In this document: piece after piece, positions 34,036-38,348 of the stretch
Position numbering within the stretch: the stretch's first letter is position 1
Layout of the letters: the number at the start of each line of letters is the position of its first letter
Origin: Oscillospiraceae bacterium
GTDB lineage: Bacteria; Bacillota; Clostridia; Oscillospirales; Ruminococcaceae
Length of the DNA: 38,348 nt
Reading direction: 5' to 3'
NCBI GenBank assembly: GCA_004557855.1
Contig: SFFJ01000017.1
Location: 1 to 38,348 of the forward strand
Notes under the pieces: model-generated
Seen by the model: only the letters and a program-made list of their open reading frames with translations
Databases searched by the model: none
Told to the model about the DNA's origin: nothing
Made by a program: the position numbers and the translations under genes

Positions 34036-34480
34036 GCCAACCCCCGCAAAAAAATCCCGGCAATTTGCACCGTGAGCCTTGTCCCGTTACAACAGCGCCG
34101 CAAAAAGAAAAATCCTTCGCATCCGCCGGGAACCCACACCCCCACCGGCCAACCCCAGCAAAAAATCCCGGCAATTTGTGTCGGGAGCCTTGTCCCGTTA
34201 CAACAGCGCCGCAAAGACGGAGCGTCCCGCCGCCCGTCCCCCCCGCAAAACGCAGCAGGGGTGAAAAGTCCCCGCATCCGCCGGGAACCCACCCCCCGCC
34301 ACCACCGGCCAACCCCGCAAAAAAATCCCGGCAATTTGCGCCGGGAGCCTTGTCCCGTTACAACAGCGCCGCAAAAAGAAAAAACCTTCTCATCCGCCGG
34401 GAACCCACACCCCCCACCGGCCAACCCCAGCAAAAAAATCCGGCCGGTTGCCCCGCAGCGCCACGTTCCCCCTTTTCAAA
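34036..34480. repeat. Tandem array of ~112-159-nt units with terminator-like hairpins
   Basis: Cores at 34048, 34160, 34319 and a partial one at 34434. Each full unit holds A-run + TCCCGGCAATTTG..., GAGCCTTGTCCCGTTACAAC, AGCGCCGCAAA and CATCCGCCGGGAACCCAC. On the minus strand each core reads as a GC stem (CCCGGC/GCCGGG in the third copy) followed by a run of six or seven T, like an intrinsic terminator pointing toward the desulfurase gene. The second unit has ~45 nt extra. The array occupies half of the 939-nt gap 33598-34536; I see no gene there. Confidence 0.8.
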
Positions 34481-34501
34481 CGCCGCAAAATGCGCTATAC
34501 T
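34473..34501 (+). promoter_or_regulatory. Promoter candidate of the lipoprotein gene
   Basis: TATACT (34496-34501) with TTTTCA 17 nt upstream, 35 nt before the ATG. Confidence 0.5.
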
Positions 34502-34536
34502 GGGAAGGAAATTCACCCCGATACGGAGGACGAAAC

Positions 34537-35904
34537 ATGAAAAAAACGATAGCTCTGCTGCTGGCGCTTGTTCTGGTGGTCACCATGGCGGCCTGCGGCG
34601 GTAAAAAGCAATATCTTTCGGGAACGGTCGCCGATCCCGGTGTCATCGGCATCGGCGTGCCGGGTAATATGGCCGAAACCGACCCGACCCGGTATGACGG
34701 CAGCCTTTCGGCCCGTGCCCTGCTGGGAATGCTGTACGAGGGCCTGACCGCCGTGGATGAAAACGGCATGGCAGTGGGTGCTGTTGCCGAAAGCTGGGAG
34801 GTTTCCGCCACCGAGGACGCCGCCAAACGCCCGGTTTATACCTTCACCCTGCGGCAGGATGCCTGCTGGAGCGACGGCACCCCCGTAAAGGCCGAGGACT
34901 TTATCACCGCCTGGACCCGTGTCATCAGCGGGGCGGCGGAAAGCCCCTATCGCTATCTCTTTGATGTGATTCTGGGCGCCGGCGACTACGAAAATGAGGA
35001 AAGCAAGCTGGGCCTTGCCGCCACCGAGGACGGCAAGCTGCAGGTCACCTTGGAGGGCGATTACGCCGGGTTCCCCCATATGCTGGCGGCCCCCGCCTTT
35101 TGGCCGGTGCGGGAGGACGGCAGCGCCTATAACGGCCGCTATGCCGTCTCCGGGAGCGACGAAAGCACCCTGACCCTGACCCCGAATACCCATTATCACG
35201 GCGCCAAAACGCCCGCCGCCCTGACCCTCAAGTATTACTACGGCGACATGGCGGCGCTGGAGGCGCTGGCTGCCGACGGCACGCTGCAGGCGACCTTCGG
35301 CTATGCCGGGGAGGACATCACCCCGGTGACGGGCAGCAACGGCGTGACCATTTGCTATGTACTGAATACCGAGCGTCTGCCCGATGCGGCACAGCGGCAG
35401 CAGGTCATCAAGCTGCTGGTCGGTGCGGAAGCAGAGGTCTCTTTGGGGCGGGCGGTGACGCTGCTGACGACCGCCGATGCCCCCGCCGATGCCTATGCGG
35501 AATTGGCAAAGGCCGCCGATTTGACCGTCAATGTGCTGGGCTATGAGGAGTACAAGGCTGCCCGTGCCGCCGGGGAGTATGACGTTCTGTACCTGGCGGT
35601 AAGCACCGATTACCCCGATGCGGCGGTGCTGCCGGGCTGGTTTGTCAGCGGCAGCGCAGGGAACTACGCAAAGTATAATAATGAAGAATTTGACGAAATG
35701 TTGTCGAAGATAAACGCCGAGACCGACGAAGCCGCCCGTGCCGACCTCATCAAGGGCGCCGAAAAGGTGCTGGAGGATGACGGTGTGCTGCTGCGGGCAG
35801 GCAGCGGCCAAACGGCGCTGTACTGCCACGCCGCCCTTACCGGCATCACCTGTGATGCGGCAGGGCTGTGGGACTTTGGCGGGGCGGCCTACGCCGCCGG
35901 ATAA
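34537..35904 (+). CDS. Oligopeptide-type ABC transporter substrate-binding lipoprotein
   Basis: 455 residues. The start at 34537 has GGAGG seven nt upstream. Lipoprotein signal peptide 1-19 with lipobox TMAAC and Cys20. The mature part is an extracytoplasmic solute-binding protein family 5 (OppA/DppA): ALLGMLYEGLTAVDENG, VAESWEVS, YTFTLRQDACWSDGTPVKAEDFITAWTRVI are the family marks. The later part is shorter than in typical OppA (about 520-550 residues), and the middle ligand-binding region is reduced. No permease or ATPase genes are nearby, so it is an orphan binding protein; the ligand is unknown. Confidence 0.9.
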   Translation: MKKTIALLLALVLVVTMAACGGKKQYLSGTVADPGVIGIGVPGNMAETDPTRYDGSLSARALLGMLYEGLTAVDENGMAVGAVAESWEVSATEDAAKRPVYTFTLRQDACWSDGTPVKAEDFITAWTRVISGAAESPYRYLFDVILGAGDYENEESKLGLAATEDGKLQVTLEGDYAGFPHMLAAPAFWPVREDGSAYNGRYAVSGSDESTLTLTPNTHYHGAKTPAALTLKYYYGDMAALEALAADGTLQATFGYAGEDITPVTGSNGVTICYVLNTERLPDAAQRQQVIKLLVGAEAEVSLGRAVTLLTTADAPADAYAELAKAADLTVNVLGYEEYKAARAAGEYDVLYLAVSTDYPDAAVLPGWFVSGSAGNYAKYNNEEFDEMLSKINAETDEAARADLIKGAEKVLEDDGVLLRAGSGQTALYCHAALTGITCDAAGLWDFGGAAYAAG

Positions 35905-35923
35905 CCGAATACCGAGAGAGAAT

Positions 35924-35960
35924 AACTCCCGACGGGCGCTGTGCCTGCCGGGAGTTTTCT
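35924..35960 (+). terminator. Intrinsic terminator of the lipoprotein gene
   Basis: AACTCCCG pairs with CGGGAGTT, with an inner GGGC/GCC(T) pairing, followed by TTCTGTTT. It begins 20 nt after the stop. Confidence 0.75.
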
Positions 35961-35989
35961 GTTTGGTTGGGCTTGTGCAGAGCCGGGGG

Positions 35990-36074
35990 CGGGCCGCAGG
36001 CCGCCCGCCGCCCACGGCGGCGGGCAAACGGGCGCAGCCCGTTTCGGCGGCGGAGCCGCCGGGCCTGCGGCCCG
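35990..36074. repeat. Cloverleaf GC palindrome element (type GGCCGCAGGCC), arms inverted
   Basis: The closing stem CGGGCCGCAGGCC / GGCCTGCGGCCCG encloses GCCCGCCGCC-CA-CGGCGGCGGGC-like pairing, AAACGGGC-GCA-GCCCGTTT and CGGCGGC-GGA-GCCGCCG. Loops GCA and GGA are complements of the usual TGC and TCC, so this copy lies in the opposite orientation to most. Confidence 0.9.
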
Positions 36075-36219
36075 CACAGTCGCTGCCTTTCCCCGGGTTT
36101 TCGTGGGTTATTGCGGGCTTGCGGCTTTTTAGCCGGGGCTTGCGGCCTGCCGCCCGCCTGCAAAGGCCGCAAAATACCGGCTCTTGCCCGCCGCAGCCCC
36201 CTGCAAGCCGCAGGGATAC

Positions 36220-36314
36220 GGCCCGCAGGGCCGGCCGCCGCAGGCGGCCGTAGGGGGGCGGGCTGAAAGCCCGCCCCCCAAAAACCGTCCTTCGGACGGT
36301 TTGCCCTGCGGGCC
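36220..36314. repeat. Cloverleaf GC palindrome element, long variant (type GGCCCGCAGGGC)
   Basis: The closing stem GGCCCGCAGGGC / GCCCTGCGGGCC encloses CGGCCGCC-GCA-GGCGGCCG, an extended 13-14-bp arm GGGGGGCGGGCT-GAA-AGCCCGCCCCCC and AAACCGTCC-TTC-GGACGGTTT. It lies 23 nt past the sigF stop. At 95 nt it is the longest copy. With 35990-36074 it fills most of the gap 35905-36337. Confidence 0.9.
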
Positions 36315-36337
36315 TCCCCCGCACCGACCCTCCGGGC

Positions 36338-37021
36338 CTACCCCACCAGCTGCTCCCGCATGGCCTGCAGCAGCCGCTTTTCCCGCCGGGAGACCTGCAC
36401 CTGCGTCATCCCGAGCTGCCGGGCCACCTCGGTCTGGGTCTTGCCGCGGTAGTACCGCAAAAAAATCAGCTTGCGGTCCCGTTCCTCCAAATCGGCCAGC
36501 AGCTGGTGCAGCGAAAGCAGGTCGCTTAACCGTTCCTCGGGGCTCTCCTCCGGCAGATCGATCTGCCCGCTGCCGTCCTCCTCTCCGCCGGTCAGCGAAA
36601 GGGGAGGGGTGGTGGCGGCCAGTGCCTGCGCCACCTCCTCCGGGGTGCGGTTCATCCGGGAGGCCACCTCGGCTATGGTGGCCTCCCGGCCCAATTCGCT
36701 GCCCAGCAGCTCCCGTACCCGGCCTGCGGCCAGACCCAGCTCCTTCAGGCTGCGGCTCACCTTTACGGTGCCCCCGTCCCGGAACAGCCGCCGGATCTCC
36801 CCTAAAATGACCGGCACGGCATAGGTGGAAAACATCACCCCGCGGCCGGCATCAAAGGCGGCGGAGGCCTTGACCAGCCCCATGCACCCGGCTTGAAAAA
36901 GGTCGTCATATTCGATGCCCCGCCCCTTGAAACGGTGGGCGCAGGCGTGTACCAGCCCTAAATTATTCTCCACGCTGGTATCCTGCCCGATGACGGGCTT
37001 CGGCTCGGCGGTAACAGGCAT
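36338..37021 (-). CDS. sigF: RNA polymerase sigma-F, forespore-specific
   Basis: 227 residues against about 255 in Bacillus; the missing part is the N-terminal extension. The start at 37021 has GGAGG ten nt upstream. Region 2: LFQAGCMGLVKASAAFDAGRGVMFSTYAVPVILGEIRRLFRD. Region 3: VSRSLKELG onward. Region 4: FLRYYRGKTQTEVARQLGMTQVQVSRREKRLL. It directs early forespore genes and is held inactive by SpoIIAB. The last gene of spoIIA, 20 nt after spoIIAB. SigG is a close relative, but the position after spoIIAA-spoIIAB supports SigF. Confidence 0.93.
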   Translation of the reverse strand: MPVTAEPKPVIGQDTSVENNLGLVHACAHRFKGRGIEYDDLFQAGCMGLVKASAAFDAGRGVMFSTYAVPVILGEIRRLFRDGGTVKVSRSLKELGLAAGRVRELLGSELGREATIAEVASRMNRTPEEVAQALAATTPPLSLTGGEEDGSGQIDLPEESPEERLSDLLSLHQLLADLEERDRKLIFLRYYRGKTQTEVARQLGMTQVQVSRREKRLLQAMREQLVG

Positions 37022-37041
37022 TTTGGCGTAACCTCCCTTTG

Positions 37042-37440
37042 CTACCGGGTTTTCTGGCTTAAACGGCGGCGCAGGCGCACGGTGGTGCCGCCCCCCACCC
37101 GGGAGGTGACCCGAACCTCGTCCATCAGCTCCTGCATCACGGCAAAGCCCAGCCCGGCCCGTTCGCTGCCGCCGGTGGTAAACAGCGGCTCCATCGCCTT
37201 TTGCACATCCAGATCGTTTTCCGAAAGGGCGGCAGCTATGTAGATCTCTCCGATCCGGTCGGGGTAGGCGTGGACGATGCAGTTGGTGACCGCCTCCGAA
37301 ACGGCGGTTTTGATGTCGCACAGCTCCTCCACGGTGGGGTCGGCCTCGGTGATAAAGGCGGCGATGAGCATCCGGGCAAGGCCCTCATTGGCGCCCCGGC
37401 TGGGGAAGGTGACTTTCATGGTGTTTTTCGGCTTATTCAT
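37042..37440 (-). CDS. spoIIAB: Anti-sigma-F factor / kinase SpoIIAB, lacking the G1 box
   Basis: 132 residues against about 146. The N-terminal half matches well (SRGANEGLARMLIAAF, DPTVEELCDIKTAVSEAVTNCIVHAYP, the N box with Glu and Asn). The later part also matches (PLFTTGGSERAGLGFAVMQELMDEV, GTTVRLRRRLSQ). Between them, the strand plus DEGxGI motif (G1 box) that contacts the adenine of ATP is absent: IYIAAALSEN runs straight into DLDVQKAMEPLFTT. The gap is about 14 residues and in frame. SpoIIAB normally binds sigma-F and phosphorylates SpoIIAA with ATP; without the G1 box ATP binding should be lost or changed. Its start overlaps the spoIIAA stop (ATGA). Confidence 0.9.
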   Translation of the reverse strand: MNKPKNTMKVTFPSRGANEGLARMLIAAFITEADPTVEELCDIKTAVSEAVTNCIVHAYPDRIGEIYIAAALSENDLDVQKAMEPLFTTGGSERAGLGFAVMQELMDEVRVTSRVGGGTTVRLRRRLSQKTR

Positions 37441-37754
37441 ACACAGCTTTCCTCCTCGATTTCCAAACTGCCGATGCCCGCGACCCGCATGACCCGCCGG
37501 ATGTGGGGCGGCATGGCGCGCAGCACCAGTTTTCCGTTTAATTCCTGCATCAGGCGGTAGCGTCCCAGTACCAGGCCGATCCCGCTGGAGTCCATAAATT
37601 CGACGCCGGAGAAGTCCAGCGCAAGGCGGGCGGGGCGTTCCTTTTGCACGCTGCGGTCGATCTCCTCCCGGAGTTTTTGGGTATGGTGGTGGTCCAGCTC
37701 GCCGGAAAGACGGGCGGTCATGGTGCTGCCGTTGGTTTCAATCGTGACCGGCAT
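37437..37754 (-). CDS. spoIIAA: Anti-anti-sigma factor SpoIIAA
   Basis: 105 residues. The start at 37754 has GGAGG seven nt upstream. STAS domain: TARLSGELDHHHTQKLREEID, then ALDFSGVEFMDSSGIGLVLGRY with the phosphorylation serine at 57 (second Ser of DSS, the position of Ser58 in Bacillus). Unphosphorylated SpoIIAA displaces sigma-F from SpoIIAB. First gene of the spoIIA operon; its stop overlaps the spoIIAB start. Confidence 0.94.
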   Translation of the reverse strand: MPVTIETNGSTMTARLSGELDHHHTQKLREEIDRSVQKERPARLALDFSGVEFMDSSGIGLVLGRYRLMQELNGKLVLRAMPPHIRRVMRVAGIGSLEIEEESCV

Positions 37755-37964
37755 TTTTTTGCCTCCTTTTGGGGTGGATTTATTGCAGGGGGGAGTGAAA
37801 AGTCCCTCCACTAATACGGACAAAACGGGGGAATTTTGCATCAAAAAGGTTAAAAAGCAACATTTTTTAATGAAAAGTTTACAAATGAGGGAGAAATCGA
37901 CTAAATGGTGGAGATAACTGGGCATGATTTGATGGGATAAATTGGAGGTTTTAGGGGGCCTTTG
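37755..37964. other. Upstream region of spoIIAA
   Basis: About 210 nt, notably AT-richer than the surroundings, with T-runs on the minus strand. It is the expected place for a sigma-H promoter and Spo0A boxes, but I could not find a convincing AGGAnnT / GAAT pair or TGNCGAA box. No gene is seen. Confidence 0.4.
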
Positions 37965-38348
37965 CTGGGCGCCTGCGGCGGATATTCGTGAAAAAGTCTG
38001 TAATCGCCTGACGGCGGGGCAAGTTTTATATTGGGTTACAATTTGTACGGCTTGCCGCCGGGGCGTGATATGGTCTGTTGACGCCTGACGGCGGGGAGAG
38101 CTTTACAAGAGGTTTTAATCTGTACGCCTACCCGGCGGGGGCCTACTTTTGTTCGTACAAAAGTAGGCAAAATACGCTTGGGGCTCTGCCCCAAGACCCC
38201 TGTCGCTGGCTGTGCTGGATACGGATTGATTTGCAGCGGGAGCCGAAAATCAATCCGTACTGCGCACAGAATCGCTCCCAAGGTAGCCACGGGCGTATCT
38301 GCCCTTTCCCCCCACCCCCTTTCCCGATGGCGGGAAAGGGGCTCGGAT
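37965..38348 (+). repeat. Composite hairpin repeat, copy 3 (cut by window end)
   Basis: Five CGCCTGnCGGCGGGG-type modules from 37970 to about 38140, two joined by GTGATATGGTCTGTTG. Then hairpin 1 (GCCTACTTTTGT / ACAAAAGTAGGC, 38141-38168), hairpin 2 (CTTGGGGC / GCCCCAAG, 38177-38195), AAGACCC, hairpin 3 (38220-38259) and hairpin 4 (CCCCTTTCCCG / CGGGAAAGGGG, 38316-38341). Same order as at 13350-13632. It continues past the window. Confidence 0.85.

Noticed and set aside
34036..34480. Tandem array as a CRISPR
   Set aside because: Units are over 110 nt, the conserved part is longer than a CRISPR repeat, spacers are not unique sequence, and no cas genes are present.
15789..36314. Many Arg/Pro/Ala-rich peptides encoded by the cloverleaf elements in both strands
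   Set aside because: They come from stop-poor GC palindromes, recur with the elements rather than with any ribosome site, and resemble spurious hypothetical proteins.
37755..37930. Sigma-H promoter and Spo0A boxes upstream of spoIIAA
   Set aside because: Expected from known biology, but no adequate match to either consensus could be found at proper spacing.

Overview
The window looks like a chromosomal segment of a GC-rich, spore-lineage Clostridia, most likely Oscillospiraceae (Faecalibacterium/Subdoligranulum-like gut bacterium). The basis is the gene content: a spoIIA operon, ytvI, a dgt-dnaG-rpoD run, a two-subunit Fe-S serine dehydratase, a zinc-type L31, strong AGGAGG ribosome sites, and a giant beta-helix/MBG cell-wall protein of the kind common in gut Firmicutes. 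The genus is an inference from style, not a proven assignment.

Layout. (1) 1-1877: the start of a leftward gene (possibly IS30-type transposase), then a consensus promoter driving tRNA-Trp and tRNA-Thr with a terminator. A Bro-N/DinD-like gene with its own extended -10 promoter follows, and a second copy of the tRNA terminator lies downstream of it. (2) 1878-8783: one 2301-residue secreted, wall-anchored repeat protein. (3) 8784-13250: sdaAB-sdaAA, a small membrane zinc-ribbon protein, and a convergent phosphoglucomutase. (4) 13250-14226: a gene-free kilobase filled by two convergent copies of a composite hairpin repeat. (5) 14227-21723: comM/yifB, pheB (ACT), ytvI, an aspartokinase with no ACT domains, rpmE, yigZ, and a ferredoxin-like aldo/keto reductase. 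(6) 22260-26956: dgt, dnaG, rpoD and an Rrf2 regulator, the replication/transcription core. (7) 27243-33597, leftward: a very unusual CinA-like/sortase-B/helical-repeat fusion, thiI, and a cysteine desulfurase that would supply ThiI with sulfur. (8) 33598-35904: a tandem repeat field, then an oligopeptide-type substrate-binding lipoprotein. (9) 36338-37754, leftward: spoIIAA-spoIIAB-sigF. The window ends in a third copy of the composite hairpin repeat.

The main non-genic signal is a family of at least 16 (probably 17) GC-rich elements of about 81-95 nt in nearly every intergenic gap. Each has the same plan: one closing stem plus three internal hairpins, which is a four-way-junction cloverleaf. 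Arm sequences differ between copies while both sides of each stem change together. Many copies sit within about 20-60 nt of the stop codon of genes that have no ordinary T-tract terminator. A second family (three copies) is a composite of short GC modules followed by four hairpins, again with paired substitutions. Other points worth a second look are the CinA-sortase fusion with a lost active-site motif, SpoIIAB lacking its ATP-binding G1 box, the ACT-less aspartokinase, and a palindromic operator over the comM promoter.

Limits: all homology calls are by eye from motifs and lengths. No database or folding programme was run.
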